IMG/VR virus record: IMGVR_UViG_3300042350_000642
Span: 1-32,376 of that record
Origin: a virus
Strand: one strand, 5' to 3'
Length of the DNA: 32,376 nt
The notes beneath the pieces were generated by a model. The model did no database searches. It had not been told where the DNA came from and saw only the letters and a program-made list of their open reading frames with translations. The position numbers were made by a program, and so were the translations under genes. Positions within the stretch are counted from its first letter, which is position 1. The number at the start of each line of letters is the position of its first letter. This document shows, one piece after another, positions 1-6,025 of this stretch.

Positions 1-629
1 AAAGGCTACACGCAGAGGTAGATGGCTGGAATATTTCGGGCGCAATTGATTTGCAGCGAGTCGAAGAGGATGGAATTATTGTCTCTGACTACAAGACTAC
101 CGGTGCATGGGCGGTAATGAATGAAAAGATTGAATGGGAACAACAGTTAAATATTTACGCTTGGCTAGTGGAAAGTGTAAAGAAGACACCTGTAAAGAAG
201 ATTGAGATTATAGCCATAATCAGAGATTGGAGTAGAAGGGATGCGCAAAACAAGGAGGGTTATCCTGAAGCCCCCGTCAAGGTTATTGATGTACCACTGT
301 GGACATACGAAGCCCGTGAGAGTTTTATTAAAGAAAGGATTGGACTACATTCCAATGCGTATTTGGCCACCGAGACTGGGGAAGATTATGTTCTCTGCAC
401 ATCTGTCGAAATGTGGGAAAAACAGACTTCTTATGCGGTTAAGAAAATTGGGAATAAACGAGCAACAAACGTCTTCACGGATGAAGTGGAGGCACAAGCA
501 AAGATGGATGAACTCGGTAAAGGGTATGAAGTAGAAGTACGGGCGGGAGAGCGGACAAGGTGCGACACGTTTTGTCCAGTTAATAAGTTTTGTAAACAGT
601 ATCAAGATTATTTAAAGGAGAAAGTATGA
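1..629 (+). CDS. PD-(D/E)XK exonuclease, RecB/Cas4-like (5' partial)
   Basis: The open frame runs in from the left edge (first whole codon at 3) and ends at 629, giving the last 208 residues. Window residues 5-32 carry the core of the PD-(D/E)XK nuclease fold: E5, D16 in a GAID context, and D29-x-K31 in SDYKTTG. These match motifs II and III of RecB-like and Cas4-like exonucleases. Near the C-terminus three cysteines (C187, C191, C197) recall the iron-sulphur cluster of Cas4/AddB nucleases, but a fourth ligand would have to lie in the missing N-terminus. Its likely role is 5'-3' resection of double-stranded DNA, feeding the ERF annealing protein encoded just downstream. The ttg at 51 is only an internal leucine codon. 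The nuclease fold is fairly secure; the iron-sulphur cluster is inference. Confidence 0.82.
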   Translation, partial: RLHAEVDGWNISGAIDLQRVEEDGIIVSDYKTTGAWAVMNEKIEWEQQLNIYAWLVESVKKTPVKKIEIIAIIRDWSRRDAQNKEGYPEAPVKVIDVPLWTYEARESFIKERIGLHSNAYLATETGEDYVLCTSVEMWEKQTSYAVKKIGNKRATNVFTDEVEAQAKMDELGKGYEVEVRAGERTRCDTFCPVNKFCKQYQDYLKEKV

Positions 630-793
630 AAACTAGACAAGAAATGGTATACGACTTTATGGTGGCATTGGCTGGAAATTCATATCACTATAAGGAATGG
701 ACGGAAAACGTAGAGATTTTTGGAGATTACACTCCACATTTAATGGCCTATGCAGAAGAGTTTGCTGACAGATACTTAGGGAGTTTAGGATGA
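626..793 (+). CDS. Small acidic protein of unknown function (55 aa)
   Basis: A 55-residue frame starts at ATG 626, inside the stop of the exonuclease gene (ATGA overlap), with a strong AAAGGAG ribosome site at 614-620. It ends at 793, overlapping the next start by four bases. It is acidic and aromatic-rich (MKTRQEMVYDFMVALAG at the start), has no cysteine cluster and no membrane segment, and I do not recognise a family. Its exact fit between two coupled genes is the main support. It may be a helper of the recombination genes, but nothing in the sequence shows this. Confidence 0.72.
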   Translation: MKTRQEMVYDFMVALAGNSYHYKEWTENVEIFGDYTPHLMAYAEEFADRYLGSLG

Positions 794-1014
794 ACACACC
801 ATACACAACCAGCACCGGCATTAAGATTGGTTCGAGATACAACGAATCCCCTAAACCACAGATGATAGATGACATGGATATGCTAAGACTACAAAGGGCT
901 TTAATCTTTAGTGGTCGGGCGCAGAAACAAGACAACCTTGTGATGATAAAAAATGTGCTTGCAATAGGTTGGATTTTCTTATTAATTGTTGCAGTATTTT
1001 GGATAAAAAAATGA
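790..1014 (+). CDS. Small tail-anchored membrane protein (74 aa)
   Basis: The 74-residue protein has a polar N-terminal part of about 50 residues and one hydrophobic segment at about 53-71 (MIKNVLAIGWIFLLIVAVFW), followed at once by WIKK. This is a tail-anchored topology, with the soluble part probably cytoplasmic. The start overlaps the previous stop (790/793) and its own stop overlaps the ERF start (1011/1014), so it is translated as part of the recombination block. I do not recognise a family. A membrane peptide among early genes could act on the host envelope or in superinfection control, but that is speculation. Confidence 0.7.
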   Translation: MNTPYTTSTGIKIGSRYNESPKPQMIDDMDMLRLQRALIFSGRAQKQDNLVMIKNVLAIGWIFLLIVAVFWIKK

Positions 1015-1700
1015 GTATATATAGAAAGTTACAGGAGGCTCGCATACAGCTCCAAAGAACTAAGTTGTCAAAGTCAGGTAAGAATAAATTTGCTGGCTAT
1101 GAGTATTTTGAGTTAGCAGACTTCCTGCCGGAAATTCAGGAGATATGTCTTAAAGTGGGTTTATGTGGGATTGTATCGTTTACACCGGATACGGCGTATT
1201 TAACCTTTCACGATATAGATGCAGTAGAACCGAATGTTGCAACCTCGTTTACTACCTTTACATCGCCCATGTCCTCGGCGCAGTTAAAGGGATGCCATGA
1301 AGTGCAGAACCTAGGTGCGGTGCAGACTTACTTAAGGCGGTATTTATGGACTATGGCGTTTGAAATCTGTGAGCATGATTCTCTAGATGCGGTAACTGGT
1401 AAAGAGACAGGCAAAGAGATTACTAATGAGAAACCGGTAAAGCCCCCTGTTAAGGAAGTTAAGGAAACTATTAGCGGTAAAGAAGGATCTTGGCAGATTA
1501 CTGTATCCACGAATGATTTATTTCAGGATGCGGTTAAGTTAGCCACTTCTACATTACTTGCCATTACAAACACGCCCGCAGATGTAGACGAGATATTTAA
1601 GGTGAATAGAATTATCTACGACAAGCTGAAAGAAGAACACAACGAAGTATACGCAGAATTATTATCAGCATTTAAATCTAAGAAAAAGGAATTAGCATGA
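1011..1700 (+). CDS. erf: ERF-family single-strand annealing protein
   Basis: This 229-residue protein belongs to the ERF superfamily of phage recombinases, which coat single-stranded DNA and anneal complementary strands. The family signature is visible in two places. At residues 20-33, KSGKNKFAGYEYF matches the conserved 'K..k.kFgkYeY' start. At residues 102-111, GAVQTYLRRY is the classic GSA-xTYxRRY helix, followed by a HDSLD acidic segment. The C-terminal third is Lys/Glu-rich and variable, as in other ERF proteins. I chose ATG 1011 rather than an upstream in-frame TTG because it makes an ATGA overlap with the previous gene and starts at the usual family length. Together with the exonuclease at 1-629 it forms a two-component recombination system like lambda Exo/Beta or P22 Erf. 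Confidence 0.88.
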   Translation: MSIYRKLQEARIQLQRTKLSKSGKNKFAGYEYFELADFLPEIQEICLKVGLCGIVSFTPDTAYLTFHDIDAVEPNVATSFTTFTSPMSSAQLKGCHEVQNLGAVQTYLRRYLWTMAFEICEHDSLDAVTGKETGKEITNEKPVKPPVKEVKETISGKEGSWQITVSTNDLFQDAVKLATSTLLAITNTPADVDEIFKVNRIIYDKLKEEHNEVYAELLSAFKSKKKELA

Positions 1701-1951
1701 GTGATTACCCAAACACAGGCGTTCTGTGGACAACAAAAGAAAAGAAACATCCTAAAGCCCCTGATCGTTACGGACAACTAGACTTAGACAGAGACTACCT
1801 TAGAGCGTTATTAGACAATTCACGAGGGCTGGTGACGATTAAGATTGATGCGTGGGAGAGAGATTCCCGCAATGGCACGTTCTTATCTTTGAAAGTAAAC
1901 ACATATCAGAAAGAAGCACCTAAAGAGGAGAGATTACCTTATGACGAATAG
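1697..1951 (+). CDS. Small DUF736-like phage protein (84 aa)
   Basis: An 84-residue protein starting in an ATGA overlap with the ERF stop. The pattern 'G-x-LW-x-x-x-K-K-x-x-P' near residue 8, then a predicted beta region ending in GTFLSLKVN at about residues 62-70, resembles small phage proteins of the DUF736/YnaK type. Those often sit beside recombination genes and may be OB-like nucleic-acid binders. The match is by eye and weak. The position directly after the annealing protein fits a single-stranded-DNA accessory role, which is inference. Confidence 0.7.
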   Translation: MSDYPNTGVLWTTKEKKHPKAPDRYGQLDLDRDYLRALLDNSRGLVTIKIDAWERDSRNGTFLSLKVNTYQKEAPKEERLPYDE

Positions 1952-2195
1952 GAAAATAGATTGGCAAAAGCTGGCCAAGAATTTACAGAAAGCCCTTGAA
2001 AAAGAAATTGACGAGAGCGAACAACACCGCAAGTGGTGTTTAGAATGGCGAGAAAAATATGACAAGCTTGATGAGGACTGTAAGAAAGAAATCGTTAAGC
2101 TAAAGTCTGAGTTAAATATGTCGGTTATCCGAGGTCATAAGTTAAAAGGAATCATAGAATACTTGGAGGACAAGATTGGAAACAATCCAGTTTGA
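1941..2195 (+). CDS. Coiled-coil protein of unknown function (84 aa)
   Basis: ATG 1941 has a GAGGAG ribosome site about nine bases upstream and overlaps the previous gene by 11 bases. The protein is highly charged (Lys, Glu, Asp) and almost entirely helical by composition. Heptad-like spacing runs through residues 10-80, for example LQKALEKEIDESEQHRKW. No membrane segment or cysteine motif is visible. It probably forms a coiled-coil dimer or oligomer, but no family or function can be assigned. Confidence 0.7.
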   Translation: MTNRKIDWQKLAKNLQKALEKEIDESEQHRKWCLEWREKYDKLDEDCKKEIVKLKSELNMSVIRGHKLKGIIEYLEDKIGNNPV

Positions 2196-2592
2196 AGGAG
2201 TTAAGACGGGTTTAAAGCAATCGAAAGATGGTTACATACTGACGGTTGCGGTTCATCCTGACGATTTACCTGACGACTTGATGCGGGATTTTGTGGGCGC
2301 ACGATACATGGTTGTTATGGTGAGGATAGGCGATGACGAAAGACCTATAAACCGAGAGGAGTTTAAGAAACATCATCCAGCAGTAGCACAGGCTGGGATG
2401 TTGTGTAGGGATAGAGAGTTTTGGGGTTATGTGGAGATAAGTTGTAACGAGATCATAACCACAGAAGGAGAGTGCGTAGAGTGGTTTAAGTATTACTTTG
2501 AGGTAGGTTCACGGGCGGAGTTAAAGACTAATGAAGATGCCCGAAACGCATTTATAAAATTTAGAGAAGGATTTGAAGCATGGAAAAAGTAA
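2176..2592 (+). CDS. Conserved phage protein of unknown function (138 aa)
   Basis: The start is TTG 2176, supported by a GGAGG site about seven bases upstream; the gene overlaps the previous one by 20 bases. The protein begins METIQFEGVKTGLKQSKDGY and has a central DDLMRDFVGARYMVVMVRI segment. I recall similar proteins in other proteobacterial phages, where they lie near recombination or replication genes, but with no known activity. The composition is mixed alpha/beta and soluble. A role tied to the nearby exonuclease/ERF pair is only suggested by location. Confidence 0.72.
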   Translation: METIQFEGVKTGLKQSKDGYILTVAVHPDDLPDDLMRDFVGARYMVVMVRIGDDERPINREEFKKHHPAVAQAGMLCRDREFWGYVEISCNEIITTEGECVEWFKYYFEVGSRAELKTNEDARNAFIKFREGFEAWKK

Positions 2593-2867
2593 AGAATTTA
2601 ATCCCGTACAGTGTTTATCTGCCGAAAGAGTATCACGACAGGATAAGCGAGTTGGCCAAAGAACGCAAAGCTTCCGGCTTAATTCGTGATGCTATCTGCA
2701 TGATACTTGATGGTAGTAAACCTTACAGGGCTGGCTATAACCAAGCTATCCGTGATGCAGTTAAGACTGTTGGCAAGATACAGTATCTAGACATAATAGC
2801 CATCAAAGGTAGATACATAGACAACACGGTCACTGAGCAGTTAGAAATGTTAGAGAAGGTGGACTAA
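2580..2867 (+). CDS. Ribbon-helix-helix DNA-binding protein (95 aa)
   Basis: Residues 6-43 read as a ribbon-helix-helix (Arc/CopG/MetJ-type) fold. A short beta strand (LIPYSVYLP) is followed by helix A (KEYHDRISELAKERK), a turn with the typical Ser-Gly, then helix B (LIRDAICMIL). Such proteins bind operators as dimers, inserting the beta ribbon into the major groove. The remaining 50 residues are unassigned and could drive oligomerisation. The start overlaps the previous gene by 13 bases. It is the clearest DNA-binding regulator candidate in the early operon. I could not find its operator. Confidence 0.72.
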   Translation: MEKVKNLIPYSVYLPKEYHDRISELAKERKASGLIRDAICMILDGSKPYRAGYNQAIRDAVKTVGKIQYLDIIAIKGRYIDNTVTEQLEMLEKVD

Positions 2868-3049
2868 TGAACGAAAACGACTTAAGGGATTGCTTTGCAA
2901 TGTTTGCCATGATGGGTTTAATAATTAATAAAAATTATGGTGATTTAGCGGAAGAGGCTTATTTAGTAGCAGATACCATGATAGTAGCCCGTAGGCCACA
3001 AGAGGAGGCAGGTATAACCGCAATTAAAAAACGGAGGGTTAAAGAATGA
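2867..3049 (+). CDS. LRDxFA-family small phage protein, copy 1 (60 aa)
   Basis: This 60-residue protein shares a pattern with the gene at 4266-4478: LRD-x-FA near the N-terminal side, then about 25-30 residues later a tyrosine, AD-x-M and AR (here LRDCFA and ADTMIVARR). I recall this as a widespread short phage family without known function. The start codon shares one base with the previous stop (TAATG), and the stop overlaps the next start (ATGA). Two members in one operon suggest duplication and separate roles. Confidence 0.7.
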   Translation: MNENDLRDCFAMFAMMGLIINKNYGDLAEEAYLVADTMIVARRPQEEAGITAIKKRRVKE

Positions 3050-3462
3050 GAGAGATTAATCAACGGTTTTGGGATGCCATGATTATTAGATCGTGGAATG
3101 AGTTTGGCAATTCTTACTTGCTGGGTATGGCATGTATGTATGAGTTTGGTGTTTATCCGCAAGAAACAGGCCTTTTAAGATCAACTAAATTAATTAAACA
3201 AGGTACAAGAGTATGGGTAGCACAACATTTAACACCTTTAAGTGAGAGGTTGTGGATTACACCTAAAAACAAACAGGTTGAGTTACTTGACTGGTTAGAA
3301 GAGACTAAATTAGATTGCATAATAAATAAAAAAGCAAAGAAATATGGCGTTGAGGCTGTTAGTAAATTAAGAACAAACCAATTACATTTAAAACAAAAAC
3401 GGTTATCAGGTGAAATGGAGCAAAGTTTAAACAGAAACAACATGTGGAAGGTGGTGAAATGA
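3046..3462 (+). CDS. Hypothetical protein (138 aa)
   Basis: A 138-residue basic protein coupled by ATGA overlaps to both neighbours. It is rich in Trp and aromatic residues in the first 90 residues (FWDAMIIRSWNEFG; WITPKNKQVELLDWLEE) and Lys/Asn-rich at the C-terminus. There is no signal peptide, membrane segment or metal motif. I do not recognise a family. The perfect fit in the overlapping operon makes it a real gene. Confidence 0.68.
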   Translation: MREINQRFWDAMIIRSWNEFGNSYLLGMACMYEFGVYPQETGLLRSTKLIKQGTRVWVAQHLTPLSERLWITPKNKQVELLDWLEETKLDCIINKKAKKYGVEAVSKLRTNQLHLKQKRLSGEMEQSLNRNNMWKVVK

Positions 3463-3656
3463 AATCGATACAAGTTGTTGTAGTAATGTGGATTTTATTT
3501 TGTGGACTCATTATCTATCTAACCGAAGTAAGTCGTAGAGAAGAAGTCTACAAATTAAACTGCGAACTATTACTAGGTGGTTGGCATCCTGATGTACCCA
3601 AAGATTACGCAAAGTTGTGTGAAGAGGCTAAACAAACAATGAGGAGCGATAGATGA
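3459..3656 (+). CDS. Small N-terminally anchored membrane protein (65 aa)
   Basis: I chose ATG 3459 rather than an upstream GTG at 3444 because it makes the usual ATGA overlap and has a GGAAGGTGG ribosome site. The product opens with a hydrophobic helix at residues 3-23 (SIQVVVVMWILFCGLIIYL) and then a polar 40-residue domain with two cysteines. This is a signal-anchor layout, with the C-terminal part probably periplasmic. It resembles the size of small spanin or superinfection-exclusion proteins, but it lies in the early operon far from the lysis cassette, so a lysis role is unlikely. No family recognised. Confidence 0.68.
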   Translation: MKSIQVVVVMWILFCGLIIYLTEVSRREEVYKLNCELLLGGWHPDVPKDYAKLCEEAKQTMRSDR

Positions 3657-3835
3657 TTATTAGAAAGGTGCGTGGGGAAAACAAAATATATCCTATAAAA
3701 ATAACTCAAGTTGAATTTGATATAGCAAAAAGACTAGGAATAAAACTTGAAGAATTTGTTAAAAAGTATCTTGTTACGATTGCAAAACAAAGAAAATGGA
3801 AATGGTTTTTTGAAAAGAAAGCGAGGGAGCTGTGA
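3653..3835 (+). CDS. Small basic protein of unknown function (60 aa)
   Basis: A 60-residue, strongly basic protein (MIIRKVRGENKIYPIKITQ at the start; KKYLVTIAKQRKWKWFFEKK near the end). ATGA overlap with the previous gene; its stop is overlapped by the GTG start of the alpha-CTD-like gene. The pattern 'K-I-T-x-x-E-F-D-I-A-K-R-L-G-I' suggests a short helix-turn-helix-like segment, but too little is present to call one. Coupling to the next gene hints at a shared role in transcription; that is inference. Confidence 0.62.
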   Translation: MIIRKVRGENKIYPIKITQVEFDIAKRLGIKLEEFVKKYLVTIAKQRKWKWFFEKKAREL

Positions 3836-4269
3836 TAGATATTAAATTACCAATCAGTGCTTTAGGTTTAAATGTTAGAGCTATGAATTGTTTGAAACAT
3901 GGTTCAGATATAAAAACCATAGAAGATTTAATATTGTACGAAAAAGATTTGTTAAGAATACTTAACTTAGCAAAAGGTACGCACAATCACATAAAAGAAA
4001 AACTTGCCAAACACGGCCTATATTTAAAGACAGATCCAAAAAGTTTAGAGGTAACTCCAAGCAATTTAGAGGTAGACAAACACATCAAGGATTACATTAT
4101 CAGTCAACAAAAGATTGAAATAGAAGCGTTGCGTAAATTGGTTGAAGAGCAAGACATAAAAATTCTTGATTTAGTATTTGACTTAGCGTATGCAAACAGA
4201 ACGGATGAGTTTCGTAAAGATCCAATAGCTTTTGCAAAAGCAGTTTTAAAGGAGGCAATTGAAAAATGA
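3832..4269 (+). CDS. RNA polymerase alpha C-terminal-domain-like protein with coiled-coil tail
   Basis: Residues 7-65 line up with the C-terminal domain of the bacterial RNA polymerase alpha subunit over its whole length, with one single-residue gain and one loss. In LNVRAMNCLK, R16, N19 and C20 match E. coli R265, N268 and C269. The stretch IKTIEDL matches IHYIGDL, and NLAKGTHNHIK then matches NLGKKSLTEIK. In E. coli this helix-hairpin-helix domain binds UP-element DNA and activators. Three of the other contact residues differ (A47 for G296, G49 for K298, T50 for S299). The alpha N-terminal domain needed for polymerase assembly is absent. In its place residues about 80-145 form a charged, probably coiled-coil tail. 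GTG 3832 has a GGGAG site and overlaps the previous stop. It could compete with, mimic or recruit host alpha-CTD. Confidence 0.85.
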   Translation: MIDIKLPISALGLNVRAMNCLKHGSDIKTIEDLILYEKDLLRILNLAKGTHNHIKEKLAKHGLYLKTDPKSLEVTPSNLEVDKHIKDYIISQQKIEIEALRKLVEEQDIKILDLVFDLAYANRTDEFRKDPIAFAKAVLKEAIEK

Positions 4270-4478
4270 AAGCATTTCCAAGTACTGAACCGATTTACAG
4301 AAACGATATAGTTGGTGTTAAAGAGAGTAGCGGTATGGATTTAAGAGATTACTTTGCCATCCAATTTGCTACCAATCAATTAAAGTTAATTGTAGAAGGT
4401 CGAGGGTTTGATGCGTTAGAAACCTTTAAAACATCCTACAAGCTGGCTGACATTATGATGAAAGCGAGAGAGAAATGA
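4266..4478 (+). CDS. LRDxFA-family small phage protein, copy 2 (70 aa)
   Basis: This 70-residue protein has the same core as the gene at 2867-3049: DLRDYFAIQFA at residues 25-35, then YKLADIMMKARE at the end. A 24-residue N-terminal extension (starting MKAFPSTEPIYRND) is absent from the shorter copy. Coupled by ATGA overlaps on both sides. Function unknown. It directly follows the alpha-CTD-like gene. Confidence 0.7.
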   Translation: MKAFPSTEPIYRNDIVGVKESSGMDLRDYFAIQFATNQLKLIVEGRGFDALETFKTSYKLADIMMKAREK

Positions 4479-4768
4479 CTAAGCCAGTAGCGTGGATGGC
4501 ATCGAACGAATTACTTTTCAGTGTAGTTAAAGACGAGATTTACCATATTCCACTTTATACCCATCCAATGCGTGAGTTAACCATGAACCCTGACATCTTG
4601 CCTACGCTTGAGGAGTGGAAATTAATTTGCGCAATGGTTAAGCAACAGCGTGAAATGTCCGATGATGAGATAAAACAAGTGTATGGCAAATACTTTGATG
4701 CAAAGCATTGTGACTGGTTGCATTTGCAATGTATCAGGGAAATATTAGAAAGAGCGGGGGAGAAATGA
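4475..4768 (+). CDS. Small phage protein with KPVAW / PLYTHP motifs (97 aa)
   Basis: The N-terminal part carries KPVAWM at residues 3-8 and PLYTHPMRELT at about residues 26-36. I recall this pair of motifs from many short phage proteins of unknown function, where they act as an N-terminal cap on varied C-terminal parts. The rest is acidic and helical (LPTLEEWKLICAMVKQQREM onward). Coupled by ATGA overlaps to both neighbours. Role unknown. Confidence 0.7.
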   Translation: MTKPVAWMASNELLFSVVKDEIYHIPLYTHPMRELTMNPDILPTLEEWKLICAMVKQQREMSDDEIKQVYGKYFDAKHCDWLHLQCIREILERAGEK

Positions 4769-4944
4769 ACAAGTATCAAGAAACTTTATATTTTTGGTAT
4801 GAACCAATAAGTAAAAAATTTTTAACTGACTTTGAGTGCGCTGGCTCACCAAACATAAAACTTGTCTATGACATTAAAAGAAACAAAATTAAATTTCTTG
4901 GATATCACAACGGTGGCAAACTAATAGAAAAGAGGGGTAAATGA
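4765..4944 (+). CDS. Hypothetical protein (59 aa)
   Basis: The start at ATG 4765 is preferred over an upstream in-frame start at 4729 because it forms the operon's usual ATGA overlap with a GGGGGAG ribosome site. The 59-residue product is basic and aromatic-rich (MNKYQETLYFWYEPISKKFL) with a predicted beta-rich second half. No recognised family. It starts a more AT-rich stretch than the upstream genes. Confidence 0.62.
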   Translation: MNKYQETLYFWYEPISKKFLTDFECAGSPNIKLVYDIKRNKIKFLGYHNGGKLIEKRGK

Positions 4945-5153
4945 AAAAAGATTTTGAAGAATGGGCGCATGGCAAGATTTCACTAGCTCACGAAGGTAGG
5001 TCTTACGCTAACACAAGCGCACAGGTTGCTTGGTCGGCTTGGCAAAGAGCTTGGAATTTAGCCATTAAGAAACAACGACAAAAGGATGAAGAAGAGATTG
5101 AACATTTAAACCTTGTAATTTCTGTAGCATCAAAAGCACTTAATTCGAAGTAA
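4941..5153 (+). CDS. Small phage protein with AWxAWQxAW motif (70 aa)
   Basis: The sequence FEEWAHGKISLAHEGRSYA at residues 5-23 followed by VAWSAWQRAWNLAI at about 29-42 is a pattern I recall from many short phage proteins, typically 'FexW....Y....tq.aWeaWqaa'. The C-terminal 25 residues are a charged helix. ATGA overlap with the previous gene. No function is known to me for this family. Confidence 0.7.
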   Translation: MKKDFEEWAHGKISLAHEGRSYANTSAQVAWSAWQRAWNLAIKKQRQKDEEEIEHLNLVISVASKALNSK

Positions 5154-5177
5154 AACCTTAAAGAAAGAGAGAACTAA

Positions 5178-5420
5178 ATGAGTGAAAATATAGAAGCCGG
5201 CTGGGAAACGTTATATTCACAATCAAAAACTACAGCAGAGGATTATTTTTTCTTTGCTAGGGCTTTGTTAGAAAAGGAGGATATAAAATATTCGGCTGCG
5301 GATGTAATTGCATTAGCACAAGTAATGGCTTACGATTTGCGTACAACAGCTATACTTGTTTCCGCTCAAAAGATTAAGGTTGCTATCGAACACTGGGCGA
5401 TGGTATATGACAGAACTTGA
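5178..5420 (+). CDS. Hypothetical helical protein (80 aa)
   Basis: ATG 5178 follows a 24-base gap that contains AAAGAAAGAGAG, a purine-rich ribosome site. The 80-residue product is soluble and helical by composition (TTAEDYFFFARALLEKEDI; ADVIALAQVMAYDL). No recognised family. It overlaps the next gene by 14 bases. It is one of only two internal genes in the early operon separated from its upstream neighbour by a gap, the other being the gene after the 159-base leader. Confidence 0.66.
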   Translation: MSENIEAGWETLYSQSKTTAEDYFFFARALLEKEDIKYSAADVIALAQVMAYDLRTTAILVSAQKIKVAIEHWAMVYDRT

Positions 5421-5550
5421 GTACTACAAAACAATAGCCGAACTACAGGCCGAGTGTTTAACTAAAGATAAAATGATTTATGAATTTCAATATCTAATTA
5501 AAGACTTAAAGTATCAAATTGAACAACTAGAGAAAGCACTTAATGACTGA
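5407..5550 (+). CDS. Small coiled-coil protein (47 aa)
   Basis: I placed the start at ATG 5407 (MTELEYYKTIAELQAE), not at the longer frame from 5356, because the longer version would overlap the previous gene by 65 bases with an out-of-character N-terminus. The 47-residue product is one continuous charged helix with heptad spacing of Leu/Ile, so it is probably a coiled coil. Overlaps the next gene by eight bases. No known family. Confidence 0.6.
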   Translation: MTELEYYKTIAELQAECLTKDKMIYEFQYLIKDLKYQIEQLEKALND

Positions 5551-5863
5551 CTATTGCACTGAATCGAATACGTTTGCCCCAGCAAACAAATGTTTCCCAT
5601 TAAACAGTCCAGATAAAGCTGTAATGAAAAACTGGCTTAAAAATAAAAATGTTTATGTAGGTGAAACACCAATAGGAAATAGGCACTTTTGTCCATTTGT
5701 ATTTACTACTGGATTCCGATTTATGGACGTTATTACTGGATCTATGTATTTACCAAACGGGCAATGCCTATCTTCTAGTTATTTAAGGGTAAAAAGTTTT
5801 ATTAAATTAAAAGAAGATATACCAGAATTGATTAAAATTTTACTTAAAAGTAGGAAGAATTAG
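5543..5863 (+). CDS. Hypothetical protein (106 aa)
   Basis: A 106-residue protein with four cysteines (residues 5, 17, 50 and 75 approximately) and many aromatic residues. It opens MTDYCTESNTFAPANKCFP and ends in a basic helix. The cysteine spacing does not match a zinc ribbon I recognise. Its base composition is clearly AT-rich compared with the exonuclease/ERF end of the operon. It is the last gene before the structured gap. Real by operon fit; function unknown. Confidence 0.62.
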   Translation: MTDYCTESNTFAPANKCFPLNSPDKAVMKNWLKNKNVYVGETPIGNRHFCPFVFTTGFRFMDVITGSMYLPNGQCLSSSYLRVKSFIKLKEDIPELIKILLKSRKN

Positions 5864-6022
5864 GGGGTTGATATTTTTAGTGTTCAGCGATTAGTCTTGT
5901 AGATACGAAGCGCCATTAGCACAGTAAGTGGTGTACCCCCGTGAAAATTGGCATCACTTACACCTCACAAGCTTGAGGCCGGCAGGTAATCTACATATCC
6001 GGCCACCTAACCTAAAGGAGAA
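5863..6022 (+). ncRNA. Candidate structured RNA or leader in the largest intergenic gap
   Basis: Several complementary pairs lie in this non-coding stretch. GTAAGTGGTG (5924-5933) pairs with CATCACTTAC (5952-5961) in ten base pairs with one G-U. GGCCGG (5977-5982) pairs with CCGGCC (5999-6004). GTAGAT (5899-5904) can pair with ATCTAC (5989-5994), which sits in the loop of the previous hairpin, giving a pseudoknot. GGGGGT (5863-5868) can pair with ACCCCC (5935-5940), which sits in the loop of the first hairpin. CAAGCTTG at 5969-5976 is a palindrome. The region ends at the AAAGGAG ribosome site of the next gene, so it could be a cis-acting leader or a separate RNA. No tRNA, tmRNA or known riboswitch pattern fits. 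Confidence 0.5.
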
Positions 6023-6025
6023 ATG

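Noticed and set aside
241-605. Alternative frames on both strands inside the exonuclease gene
   Set aside because: The nuclease frame has clear family motifs, and the other frames are Arg/Cys-rich with no motif.
5868-5896. TTGATA followed by a possible -10 box as a sigma-70 promoter
   Set aside because: At the right spacing the -10 position reads TTAGTC, a poor match, so I cannot support it.
5863-6022. tRNA or tmRNA in the structured gap
   Set aside because: No acceptor-stem pairing, T-loop or anticodon-loop pattern fits, and the stems seen do not form a cloverleaf.
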